DNA of 48,669 nt from Acidobacteriota bacterium. GTDB lineage: Bacteria > Acidobacteriota > Vicinamibacteria > Fen-336. Positions 8,768 through 16,560 of the stretch are shown one piece after another (position 1 is the stretch's first letter; each line of letters opens with the position of its first letter). The notes below the pieces were generated by a model that searched no databases, was not told the origin of the DNA, and saw only the letters and a program-made list of their open reading frames with translations. Position numbers and translations under genes: made by a program. The stretch is from positions 1-48,669 of the forward strand of contig QHVJ01000027.1 in assembly GCA_003222275.1 (NCBI GenBank), written 5' to 3'.

Positions 8768-9727
8768 TCACGTCGTCTCGAGGAACTCCCCCCCGAGGTG
8801 GCCCATGCGCCGGAACTTCTCGTAACGAGCGGCCACGAGCGCCTCGGGAGGAAGCGCCGACAGCTCGCGCAACTGGCCTTCGATGACCTCGTCGAGGGAG
8901 CGGAAGAGCGATTCCGGATCGGTCTGGGCGCCCCCGGCCGGCTCGGGCACCACGGCGTCCACGAGGCCGAAAGAAGCGAGATCGGAAGCCGTGATCTTCA
9001 TCGCCTCGGCGGCCTCGGGGGCGCGGGCAGCGTCGCGCCAGAGGATGGCGGCGCAGCCCTCGGGCGTGATGACCGAGTACACCGCGTGCTCGAGCATGTT
9101 GACGCGGTCGCCGACGGCGATCGCGAGCGCGCCGCCGCTGCCGCCTTCTCCGGTGACGTTCACGACGACGGGCACCTTCAGCGAAGCCATCTCCCGCAGG
9201 TTGTAGGCGATGGCCTCGGCCTGGCCGCGCTCCTCGGCGTCGAGGCCGGGATACGCGCCGGGAGTGTCCACGAACGTGATGATGGGCCGCGCGAACTTCT
9301 CCGCCAGCTTCATGATCCGGAGCGCCTTGCGATAGCCCTCGGGCTTGGGCATCCCGAAGTTCCGGTAGATCTTCTGCTTCGTGTCCCGGCCCTTCTGGTG
9401 GCCGATGACCGCCACCGGCCGCTCCTTGTAGAAGGCGAAGCCGCAGACGAGCGCGGGATCGTCGGCGAAGCGCCGGTCGCCGTGCAGCTCGGCGAACTCC
9501 GTGAACAGCGCGTTGATGTAGTCCAGGGTATAGGGACGGGCAGGGTGGCGCGCCACGAGCGTCTTCTGCCACGGCGTGAGCGCGGCGAAGACCTGCCGCC
9601 GCTTGGCGTCCAGCTCGCGGCGGAGACGCTGCAGCTCGTTCTCGACACCCGGCACGGCCGGCTGGCTCGCCAGGTCCTCGATCTTCTTCTCGAGCTCGAG
9701 GAGCGGCGCCTCGTAGTCCTCAGGCAT
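8768..9727 (-). CDS. accA: Acetyl-CoA carboxylase carboxyltransferase subunit alpha
   Basis: AccA forms, with AccD, the carboxyltransferase that makes malonyl-CoA for fatty-acid synthesis. The 319-residue product starts MPEDYEAPLLELEKKIEDL at the ATG at 9727. It shows the family segments PARPYTLDYI, FVDTPGAYPGLDAEERGQ, GEGGSGGALAIAVGDRV and MLEHAVYSVITPEGCA. The start overlaps the dnaE stop by 8 nt (ATGCCTGA). dnaE-accA adjacency is a widespread arrangement, also seen in E. coli. accD is not in the window. Confidence 0.97.
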   Translation of the reverse strand: MPEDYEAPLLELEKKIEDLASQPAVPGVENELQRLRRELDAKRRQVFAALTPWQKTLVARHPARPYTLDYINALFTEFAELHGDRRFADDPALVCGFAFYKERPVAVIGHQKGRDTKQKIYRNFGMPKPEGYRKALRIMKLAEKFARPIITFVDTPGAYPGLDAEERGQAEAIAYNLREMASLKVPVVVNVTGEGGSGGALAIAVGDRVNMLEHAVYSVITPEGCAAILWRDAARAPEAAEAMKITASDLASFGLVDAVVPEPAGGAQTDPESLFRSLDEVIEGQLRELSALPPEALVAARYEKFRRMGHLGGEFLETT

Positions 9728-12700
9728 GATCTCGGTCCAGGCCGTTGGTGCGGGCCAGCACCAGGGCGCCCGGCCCGAGCAGCGCTTCGACCTCGTCGCG
9801 CAGCGTGGCGTCGGGCCGCACGCGGTAGAGGGAGCTGGGCGACACCGCAACGGCGAACTCGTCGAGGCGCACGATCTCCAGCGTGACCGGGCAGTCGCCC
9901 TTGTGGGCGCCCAGGATCTCCCGCAGCCGCTCGCCCTTTGTCCGGTCCCACTGCAGCATCGGGATCCGGATCGTAACGTAGCGAGCCTCGGAGAGCTTGG
10001 CCTGCTCGAGCGGAAGCACGTCGGTCACGAGCAGGCGCGGCTTGCCCTCCTCGGGCATCTCGGCTCTCCCCTTGACGAGCACCACCTGGTCCTCGGCCAG
10101 CCGGCCCGCGACCTTCTTGTACGTGTCGGGGAAAACGAGCGCCTCGGCCCCGCCCTCCAGGTCCTCGAGGATGAACGAGGCCATGCGGTCACCCTTCTTC
10201 GTCTTGATGAGACGCAGGGCGGCGATGATGCCGCCCACGCTCACCTCGCGGTCGGCCAGCTCGGCCAGGCGGCCCGTGGTGGCCGTGGCCCACTGTTGCA
10301 GCTCGAGGCGATAGCGCTCGAGGGGGTGGCCGGTGATGAAGAAGCCCAGCGACTCCTTCTCGTATCCCAGGCGCTCACCTTCGCCCCAGTCCGGCACGCC
10401 GCGGATGCGCTCGGCCCCGCCGGCGGCGTGCGTCTCGGGACCAACCAGCATGCCGAGCAGGCTCGACTGGCCCTGCTCGCGGTCCCGCTGCAGCTTCTGT
10501 CCCGCATCCATCGCGTAGTCGATGGCGGAAAAGAGCGAGGCGCGGCGGGGGTCCAGCGAGTCGAACGACCCGCTCTTGATGAAGCTCTCCACCACCCGGC
10601 GGTTGACGGCGCGCAGATCCACCCGCTCGCAGAAGTCGAAGAGCGCGGTGAAGCGTCCCCCCTGCCGCCTCGCCGTCAGCACCGCCTCCACCGCGCCCTC
10701 CCCCACGTTCTTGATCGCCGCCAGCCCAAAGCGGATGCCACAAGCTTCAGCCGCGAGCGGAGCGGGGGGTGCGCCGCTAGCACCGCTTCCAGCAACAGCT
10801 GCGCGCGGAGGCGAATTCATTTCGCCGGAGCGCGCGGGGGTTTCAAGGGGGCGCGCCGCAGCGCCCCCTTGCTCAATGACGGTGAAAAACATGTCCGATT
10901 GATTCACGTCGGGGGGTAGGACACGGATGCCCAGGTCCCGGCACTCCCCGATGTACTGCACCATCTTGTCGGTGTTGGCGCGCTCGGAGGTGAGGAGGGC
11001 GGCCATGAAGTACGCCGGGTAGTTGGCCTTGAAGTAGGCGGTCTGGTAGGCGAGCCAGGCGTAGGCGGCGGAGTGGGACTTGACGAAGCCGTAGCCGGCG
11101 AACTGCTCCATGTGGTCCCAGATCTTCTTCGCCGTGCGGGCCGGCACGCCCCGGCGCGTGCCGCCGTCCAGGAACTTCTCCATCTGGGTGGCCATGACGT
11201 CGGCCTTCTTCTTCCCCATGGCCTTGCGCAGGATGTCGGCCTCGCCGAGCGTGAAGCCGGCCATCGCCGACGCGATCTGCATCACCTGCTCCTGATAGAC
11301 CATGACGCCGTAGGTCGCGGCCAGGATCGGCTCCAGCGTCGGATGCTCGTAGGTGACCTTGGTCTGGCCGTGCCGGCGCTTGATGAACTCGTCGATCATC
11401 TGCATCGGCCCCGGGCGGTACAGCGCATTCAGGGCCGTGAGGTGCTCGAGGCGGTCGGGCCGGAACCGGCGCAGGATGTCGCGCATGCCGTCCGACTCGA
11501 ACTGGAACAGGCCGCTCGTCCGGCCCGCGGTGAACATCTCGTAGGTCTTCGCGTCGTCGAGGGGGATCTTGTCCGGCTCGATGCGCGCGCCGGTCTGGGC
11601 CCCGATCATCTTCACGCAGTTGTCGATGAGCGTCAGCGTGCGCAGGCCGAGGAAGTCCATCTTCAGCAGGCCGATGCGCTCGACGCCGTGCATGTCGTAC
11701 TGCGTCGTGACCTCGTTCGTGTTCCCCTTGAACGAGGCCAGGGGCACGAACTCGGTCAGCGGCCGGGGCGCGATCACGACCCCCGCGGCATGGGTGGAGG
11801 CGTGGCGGGTCGTGCCTTCGAGCCGGCGGGAGATGTCGACGAGCTCCTTGACCCGCGCGTCCTTCTGGTAGGCCTCCTTGAGCGGCGGCGACTCCTCGAG
11901 CGCCTTGTCCAGGGTCATCTTGAGGTCGAAAGGGATCATCTTCGCGATGCGGTCGACCTCCGCGTAGCTCATGTCGAGGACGCGGCCGACGTCGCGCACC
12001 ACCGCCTTCGCCTTCATCGTCCCGAACGTGATGATCTGGGCCACGTTCTCGCGGCCGTACTTGCGGGTGACGTACTCGATCACCTCGCCCCGGCGGTTCT
12101 CGCAGAAGTCGATGTCGATGTCGGGAGGGCTGATGCGCTCCTCGTTGAGGAAGCGCTCGAAGATGAGGCCGTGCTCCATGGGATCGAGGTCCGTGATGCG
12201 GAGCGCGTACGCGACCAGGCTGCCCGCCGCCGAGCCCCGTCCCGGCCCCACCGGGATGCCCTGCTCGCGCGCGTAGCGGATGAAGTCCCAGACGATCAGG
12301 AAGTATCCGGCGAAGCCCACCCGCCGGATGACGCCGATCTCCTTGTCGAGCCGCTCTTCGTACGTGGCGAGGGGATGGCTCAACCGGCCCGCGGCGGCCA
12401 GCGCCTCGAGCGTACGTCTCCGGTCGGAGAAGCCGTCGCGCGCGACCTTCTCGAAATAACCGTCGGCGGTGAAGCCGGACGGCACGTCGAAGGCCGGCAG
12501 CGAGGCGGCGGCCTTGAGCTGGAACGAGCACATCTCGGCGATCTTCAGCGTGTTGGCCAGCGCGTCGGGCCGGTCGGGGAAGACCCGCGCCATCTCTTCC
12601 GCCGTTTTCAGGTAGAACTCCTCGGAGTCGAACCGCAGCCGGTCGGTGTCGCTGACCTTCTTGCCCGAGCCGATCGCGAGAAGGACGTCGTGGGCCTGGT

Positions 12701-13355
12701 GGTCCTCCTTGCGAAGGTAGTGGGTGTCGTTGGTGGCGACGAGCGGAAGGCCCGTGCGCTGGTGCAACCGGAGGAGTCCCTGATTCACCCGCCGCTGCTC
12801 CTCTAGCCCGTGGTCCATCAGCTCGAGGTAGAACCGGTCCGGTCCGAACAGGTCCGCGAACTCCCCCACCGACTGCAGCGCCGCCGCGTCCGCTCCCGCC
12901 CGCAGGTGCATCGCGATCTCGCCGCTCAGGCAGCCCGAGAGGCCGATGAGGCCCTCGGCGTGCCGCGCGAGCAGCTCCTTGTCGATGCGCGGGCGGTGAT
13001 AGAACCCCTCCATGTAGCCGATGGAGACCAGCTTCACCAGGTTGTGATAGCCCGCGTCGTCGGCGGCGAGCAGCGTCATGTGGTTGTAGGCTTCCTGGAT
13101 CCCCGCCGCCGATTTGTCGTGCCGGCTCCCGGTCGCGACGTAGATCTCGCAGCCCAGGATGGGCTTGACGCCGCGGGCCACGCAGGCGTCGTGGAACGCC
13201 ACCGCCCCGAACATGTTGCCGTGGTCGGTGAGGGCCATGGCCTTCATCCCGCCCGTGGACGCCTGCTCGACCAGCTCGTCGATGTGGCAGGCCCCGTCGA
13301 GAAGGCTGTACTCGGAGTGCAGATGAAGGTGGACGAACTCGGGCGTGCCGGCCAT
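9720..13355 (-). CDS. dnaE: DNA polymerase III subunit alpha with an in-frame repeat insertion
   Basis: The replicative polymerase: 1211 residues, with an N-terminal PHP domain (FVHLHLHSEYSLLDGA), the palm carrying catalytic aspartates D412, D414 and D416 in PDIDIDF, thumb and fingers, a helix-hairpin-helix region and an OB fold near the C-terminus (VSVGGIIAALRLIKTKKGDR). It is DnaE1-like; no DnaE2 pattern was noted. About residues 829-872 form an Ala/Pro/Gly-rich insertion between MFFTVIE and GIRFGLAAIKNVG, where homologues have only a few residues. The DNA there is a copy of the palindromic element at 41428-41508. The start ATG has a GGAAAGG site provided by the repeat upstream. The stop overlaps accA. 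Confidence 0.97.
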   Translation of the reverse strand: MAGTPEFVHLHLHSEYSLLDGACHIDELVEQASTGGMKAMALTDHGNMFGAVAFHDACVARGVKPILGCEIYVATGSRHDKSAAGIQEAYNHMTLLAADDAGYHNLVKLVSIGYMEGFYHRPRIDKELLARHAEGLIGLSGCLSGEIAMHLRAGADAAALQSVGEFADLFGPDRFYLELMDHGLEEQRRVNQGLLRLHQRTGLPLVATNDTHYLRKEDHQAHDVLLAIGSGKKVSDTDRLRFDSEEFYLKTAEEMARVFPDRPDALANTLKIAEMCSFQLKAAASLPAFDVPSGFTADGYFEKVARDGFSDRRRTLEALAAAGRLSHPLATYEERLDKEIGVIRRVGFAGYFLIVWDFIRYAREQGIPVGPGRGSAAGSLVAYALRITDLDPMEHGLIFERFLNEERISPPDIDIDFCENRRGEVIEYVTRKYGRENVAQIITFGTMKAKAVVRDVGRVLDMSYAEVDRIAKMIPFDLKMTLDKALEESPPLKEAYQKDARVKELVDISRRLEGTTRHASTHAAGVVIAPRPLTEFVPLASFKGNTNEVTTQYDMHGVERIGLLKMDFLGLRTLTLIDNCVKMIGAQTGARIEPDKIPLDDAKTYEMFTAGRTSGLFQFESDGMRDILRRFRPDRLEHLTALNALYRPGPMQMIDEFIKRRHGQTKVTYEHPTLEPILAATYGVMVYQEQVMQIASAMAGFTLGEADILRKAMGKKKADVMATQMEKFLDGGTRRGVPARTAKKIWDHMEQFAGYGFVKSHSAAYAWLAYQTAYFKANYPAYFMAALLTSERANTDKMVQYIGECRDLGIRVLPPDVNQSDMFFTVIEQGGAAARPLETPARSGEMNSPPRAAVAGSGASGAPPAPLAAEACGIRFGLAAIKNVGEGAVEAVLTARRQGGRFTALFDFCERVDLRAVNRRVVESFIKSGSFDSLDPRRASLFSAIDYAMDAGQKLQRDREQGQSSLLGMLVGPETHAAGGAERIRGVPDWGEGERLGYEKESLGFFITGHPLERYRLELQQWATATTGRLAELADREVSVGGIIAALRLIKTKKGDRMASFILEDLEGGAEALVFPDTYKKVAGRLAEDQVVLVKGRAEMPEEGKPRLLVTDVLPLEQAKLSEARYVTIRIPMLQWDRTKGERLREILGAHKGDCPVTLEIVRLDEFAVAVSPSSLYRVRPDATLRDEVEALLGPGALVLARTNGLDRDHA
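10745..10872 (-). repeat. Composite palindromic element inserted in frame in dnaE
   Basis: Read on the dnaE coding strand, hairpin A (10871-10844) has an 11-bp perfect stem, CAAGGGGGCGC, with loop TGCGGC. Thirty-two bases around it are identical to 41428-41459. Then come a C-rich spacer and hairpin B (10826-10810; stem GGCGAA/TTCGCC, loop ATGAA), then GCTGTTGCT, and a second CCGCTCCGCTCGCGGCTG motif at about 10749-10767. The order A, spacer, B, GCTGTTGC matches the intergenic copy at 41428-41508. There is no transposase or target-site duplication that I can recognise. Confidence 0.85.
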
Positions 13356-13360
13356 CTAGC

Positions 13361-13522
13361 CTTTCCACGCAGAGGCCGCAGAGGGTACGCAGAGACCGCA
13401 GAGGACAGGAATGTGGTCAAACGCCATCGTCAGTCAGTCGCAAGAGTTCATTCTGACATCGGTTCGCGCCGTGCGGGTCCGTTTATTTTCCCCTCTGCGG
13501 CCTCCGCGTGTTCTCTGCGGCG
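13361..13522. repeat. CGCAGAGGC/CCTCTGCGG inverted-repeat element (copy 2)
   Basis: The left arm (13361-13407) has four CGCAGAG/CCGCAGAG units; the right arm (13491-13522) has CTCTGCGGCCTCCGCG and TTCTCTGCGGCG. An 83-nt unique, less GC-rich spacer lies between. It fills most of the 261-nt gap between guaA and dnaE. The left end, read on the minus strand as TGCGTGGAAAGGCTAG, runs into the dnaE ATG, so its GGAAAGG acts as the Shine-Dalgarno sequence. Confidence 0.85.
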
Positions 13523-13530
13523 TCTTGACG

Positions 13531-13587
13531 CTCGCGCGGAATGAATCCGCGCTCGCTCTCGAGCCGGGGGGACTCACTCGTCCCCCC
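13531..13587 (+). repeat. Palindromic element: hairpin B (ATGAA loop) followed by a G/C hairpin
   Basis: Hairpin B is 13534-13552: stem GCGCGGA/TCCGCGC, loop ATGAA, preceded by CTTGACGCTCGC as in the other copies. A second hairpin follows at 13566-13587: stem GGGGGGAC/GTCCCCCC, loop TCACTC. Neither has a T-run. It lies 30 nt beyond the guaA stop, so it could end the guaA transcript. Confidence 0.7.
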
Positions 13588-13616
13588 AGACCCCCCACGT
13601 CGTGGCGCCGAAGGCC

Positions 13617-15176
13617 TCACTCCCACTCGATCGTGGAGGGGGGCTTGCTGGAGATGTCGAAGACCACGCGGTTGATCCCGCGCACTTCGTTGACGATGCG
13701 GCTCGACACGCGGGCGAGGAGGTCGTGGGGCAGCCGCGCCCAATCGGCGGTCATGCCGTCCGCCGACTCCACCGCCCGGATCGCCACCGCGTACTGGTAG
13801 GTGCGGTCGTCGCCCATCACCCCCACCGACCGCACGGGCAGCAGCACGGCGAACGACTGCCACAGCGAGCGGTAGAGTCCGGCGGCCTTGACCTCGCTCG
13901 CCACGATGTCGTCGGCCTCGCGGAGCATCTCGAGCCGGTCGCGGCTGACGGGCCCGAGGCACCGCACGGCGAGGCCGGGGCCGGGGAACGGCTGCCGGTA
14001 GACGAACTCCTCGTCGAGGCCGAGGCGCAGCCCGACGAGCCGCACCTCGTCCTTGAAGAGCTCCCGCAGCGGCTCGATGAGCTTGAAGCCGAGCTTGCGC
14101 GGGAGCCCCCCCACGTTGTGGTGGCTCTTGATCACCACCGACGGGCCGCGCACCGAGGTCGACTCGATCACGTCGGGGTAGAGCGTGCCCTGGGCCAGGA
14201 ACCGCGCGCGCCCCGCCTTGCGCGAGGCCGCGCGAAACACCTCGATGAACTCCCGGCCGATGATCTTGCGCTTGCGCTCGGGGTCGCTGACCCCCTTCAG
14301 CCTGGTGAGGAAGCGGCGGGACGCGTCCACGAAGACGACCTTCAGACGGAGGCGCTCGGCGAACCGCTTCCGGACCTGGACGGCCTCGTCCTTGCGCAGC
14401 AGCCCGTTGTCGACGAACACGCACGTCAGCCGGTCGCCGATGGCCCGGTGGACGAGCAGCGCCGTCACCGCGGAGTCGACGCCGCCCGAGAGCGCGCAGA
14501 TCACGCGCCCGTCCTCCCCCACGGTGGCCCGGATCTTCTCCACCGCCTCCTCGACGAACGACGCCGCGTTCCAGTCCCGCTTGCAGCCGCAGATGTCGAG
14601 GAAGTTGGCGAGCACGGTGAGGCCGTGCTCGGTGTGGTTGACCTCGGGATGGAAGAGGATGCCGAAGAGCGCGCGCTCACGGTTCTCGATCGCGGCCACC
14701 GGGTTGGTGCTGCTGGAGCCGGTGACCTTGAAGCCGGCGGGGGGCTGGAGGATCGAGTCCCCGTGGCTCATCCAGACGCGGGCGGGCACGTCGAACCCGC
14801 GCAGCAGCGGCGAGCCGTCGTGGCTGTCGAACGACGCGTGGCCGTACTCGCGGCGCCCGGCGGGCTTCACCTCGCCCCCCAGGACGTGGCTCATGAGCTG
14901 CATGCCGTAGCAGATGCCGAGGACCGGAACGTGCAGGTCGAAGATGCGCGGGTCGCACCGGGGCGCTCCCTTGGCGTACACGCTGTCGGGGCCGCCCGAA
15001 AGCACGATGCCGCGCAGCGATCGGCGGCGCAGCTCCGACGCGCGCGTGCCCGGGGGCAGGATCTCCGAGTAGACCTGCAGCTCGCGCAGGCGCCGCGCGA
15101 TGAGCTGGGTGTACTGGGAGCCGAAATCGAGGATGGCGACGGTGTCGCGAGGGGTCGGCGCCACGCTGTCGGTCAT
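13617..15176 (-). CDS. guaA: GMP synthase (glutamine-hydrolysing)
   Basis: GuaA converts XMP to GMP using glutamine and ATP. The 519-residue product has a class I glutamine amidotransferase domain with nucleophile C89 (VLGICYGMQ) and the His-Glu pair in [11 protein letters not shown], then the ATP-pyrophosphatase loop [10 protein letters not shown] at about 228-237, and the C-terminal dimerisation domain ([22 protein letters not shown]-like end, closing STIEWE). The ATG at 15176 is preceded by a TATAAT 11 nt away. It is transcribed divergently from the PQQ lipoprotein gene. Confidence 0.97.
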   Translation of the reverse strand: MTDSVAPTPRDTVAILDFGSQYTQLIARRLRELQVYSEILPPGTRASELRRRSLRGIVLSGGPDSVYAKGAPRCDPRIFDLHVPVLGICYGMQLMSHVLGGEVKPAGRREYGHASFDSHDGSPLLRGFDVPARVWMSHGDSILQPPAGFKVTGSSSTNPVAAIENRERALFGILFHPEVNHTEHGLTVLANFLDICGCKRDWNAASFVEEAVEKIRATVGEDGRVICALSGGVDSAVTALLVHRAIGDRLTCVFVDNGLLRKDEAVQVRKRFAERLRLKVVFVDASRRFLTRLKGVSDPERKRKIIGREFIEVFRAASRKAGRARFLAQGTLYPDVIESTSVRGPSVVIKSHHNVGGLPRKLGFKLIEPLRELFKDEVRLVGLRLGLDEEFVYRQPFPGPGLAVRCLGPVSRDRLEMLREADDIVASEVKAAGLYRSLWQSFAVLLPVRSVGVMGDDRTYQYAVAIRAVESADGMTADWARLPHDLLARVSSRIVNEVRGINRVVFDISSKPPSTIEWE

Positions 15177-15187
15177 GATGCCCGCGG

Positions 15188-15193
15188 ATTATA
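15188..15193 (-). promoter_or_regulatory. -10 box TATAAT for guaA
   Basis: A perfect TATAAT on the minus strand, 11 nt before the guaA ATG; transcription would begin about 4-6 nt before the start codon. No good -35 is seen. There is no room for a guanine riboswitch between them. Confidence 0.5.
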
Positions 15194-15333
15194 TCGCTGT
15201 GTCGTCCGCTCGCGCCGGAATGCCGTCCGAGCGCAGCGAGGACGCGCTGGCGCGGCTCCGCGCAGCGGAGGCGCGCAGCAATCCGGCGCTTCGCTCTTCT
15301 AACTGGGGCGCTGCGCCCCCCGACCCCCGCGGC

Positions 15334-16491
15334 ATGATTTGTGGCGGTGGTATAGTCCGGCTCTTGCGCAGGATCTCCTTCCTCCTCATCGTCGCGTCTG
15401 CGCTTTCAGCGTGCCTCTTCCATCATCGCCGCCCGCGCCCCGAGCCGGCGATCTTTCCCGTCACCACCGAGTGGACGGCGCAGATCGGCGACGCGCTCGA
15501 AGGACCGCCCGCACGGCCGCCAATCGCCACCGACGGCGCCCGCGTCTTCGTCGCCACCGTCGATGGCGCCGTGCGCGGCCTCGACGGCGGGACGGGAAAC
15601 GTAAGGTGGACCGTGCCGGACCGGCCGGGCACCCTGTCCGCCCGCCAGGGCCTGCTCGTGGTGCGCGAGCCCGATGGCACGCTGTGGGGAATGGCACCGG
15701 GGAGCGGGTCGGCCCGGTGGAAGGCCGAGACCCACGTCGCGGGCGCCCTTCCCGCCGGCCTCGGCGAGGACGCCGTGTTCGTGGGCGGCGAGGGGCTCGT
15801 GGCGCTCGACGCGGCCAGCGGCCGCGTGCGATGGACCGCCGATCCGGCGCCCCGGGTGAGCGCGCCTCCAGTCGCCTGGGGCAAGTGGGTCTTCGTTCCC
15901 GAGCAGGACGGCACGTTGCGCTGTCGCGAGGCCGCGACCGGCAAGCAGGTGTGGGCGTTCTCGAGCAAGGGTGCCCTGCGGTCGGCCCCGGTGGTGGACG
16001 AGGTCGGCCAGCGGCTGATGGCCGGAACCGGCGACCGCCGCTTGCTGGCCCTGCGGCTCACCGACGGCCACAAGCGCTGGACGTGGAAGATCGGCGCCGA
16101 GGTGCAGGCGGTGCCGGCGATCTTCGAGGACAAGGTCCTCTTCGCGACCCACGAGGACGTGCTGTACGCGCTGAAGCGCGGAGGGGGCAACCTCGTCTGG
16201 CTGGCCCCGCTCCCTTCCCGCCCGCTCTCCGCGCCCCTCCTGGCGCAGGGGGCGGCGCTCGTCGCCTGCTACGGAACCAGGCCCAAGGAGAGCTTCGTCG
16301 TGGGCTTCGACGCGCGCACCGGCCGTCGCCTCGGAGACCTGAAGACACCCTCGGAGCTGGCGGCGCCCCCGATCCTCGTCGGCTCGGGTCTGGTGGTCGC
16401 GCTCCGCGACCGCTCGATCGTGCGCTTCGGCTTCGCCGGCCCCGAAGTGCCCGATGCCGTTGACAAGCCCCCGGGGGGGACGCAAGACTAG
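15334..16491 (+). CDS. PQQ-type beta-propeller lipoprotein (BamB-like)
   Basis: A 385-residue lipoprotein. The signal peptide has RLLRR, a hydrophobic core and the lipobox LSAC with C27. The body is a series of PQQ-like propeller blades; each ends in a G-x-x-x-W pattern, e.g. LDGGTGNVRWTVPD, LDAASGRVRWTADP, REAATGKQVWAF, RLTDGHKRWTWKI. This resembles BamB of the outer-membrane assembly machine, or a general PQQ-repeat protein. Two starts are possible: ATG at 15334, or TTG at 15364, which lies 7 nt after a TATAGT (15351-15356) and would still keep the signal peptide (375 residues). No quinoprotein dehydrogenase residues were noted. Confidence 0.85.
   Translation: MICGGGIVRLLRRISFLLIVASALSACLFHHRRPRPEPAIFPVTTEWTAQIGDALEGPPARPPIATDGARVFVATVDGAVRGLDGGTGNVRWTVPDRPGTLSARQGLLVVREPDGTLWGMAPGSGSARWKAETHVAGALPAGLGEDAVFVGGEGLVALDAASGRVRWTADPAPRVSAPPVAWGKWVFVPEQDGTLRCREAATGKQVWAFSSKGALRSAPVVDEVGQRLMAGTGDRRLLALRLTDGHKRWTWKIGAEVQAVPAIFEDKVLFATHEDVLYALKRGGGNLVWLAPLPSRPLSAPLLAQGAALVACYGTRPKESFVVGFDARTGRRLGDLKTPSELAAPPILVGSGLVVALRDRSIVRFGFAGPEVPDAVDKPPGGTQD
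15351..15356 (+). promoter_or_regulatory. Possible -10 box (TATAGT) upstream of the PQQ lipoprotein
   Basis: TATAGT followed by CCGGCTC and then TTG at 15364. If real, it favours the TTG start and a leaderless message. No convincing -35. Confidence 0.4.
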
Positions 16492-16560
16492 GCCGACGTC
16501 CCCCGGGATCGCCGGGCCCATGCACTGACAACCAAACCTCTATCGAGGAGCAATCACGCG

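Noticed and set aside
9728-9850. Longer accA reading from an upstream start
   Set aside because: The extra residues would lie inside dnaE in another frame and are not AccA-like; MPEDYEAPLLELEKKIEDL is the usual beginning.
10745-10872. Intein in dnaE
   Set aside because: DnaE inteins are known, but the insertion has only 44 residues, no splice-junction Cys/Ser plus His-Asn pair and no homing endonuclease; the DNA matches an intergenic palindrome instead.
10745-10872. Insertion sequence or integron attC site
   Set aside because: No transposase or integrase frame, no terminal repeats of IS type, and no attC core sites were seen in the window.
13361-13522. CRISPR-like array
   Set aside because: The units are short, tandem and inverted with one spacer; no regular repeat-spacer pattern and no cas genes.
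15177-15333. Purine riboswitch upstream of guaA
   Set aside because: The TATAAT lies 11 nt from the start codon, leaving no leader, and no aptamer-like fold was recognised.
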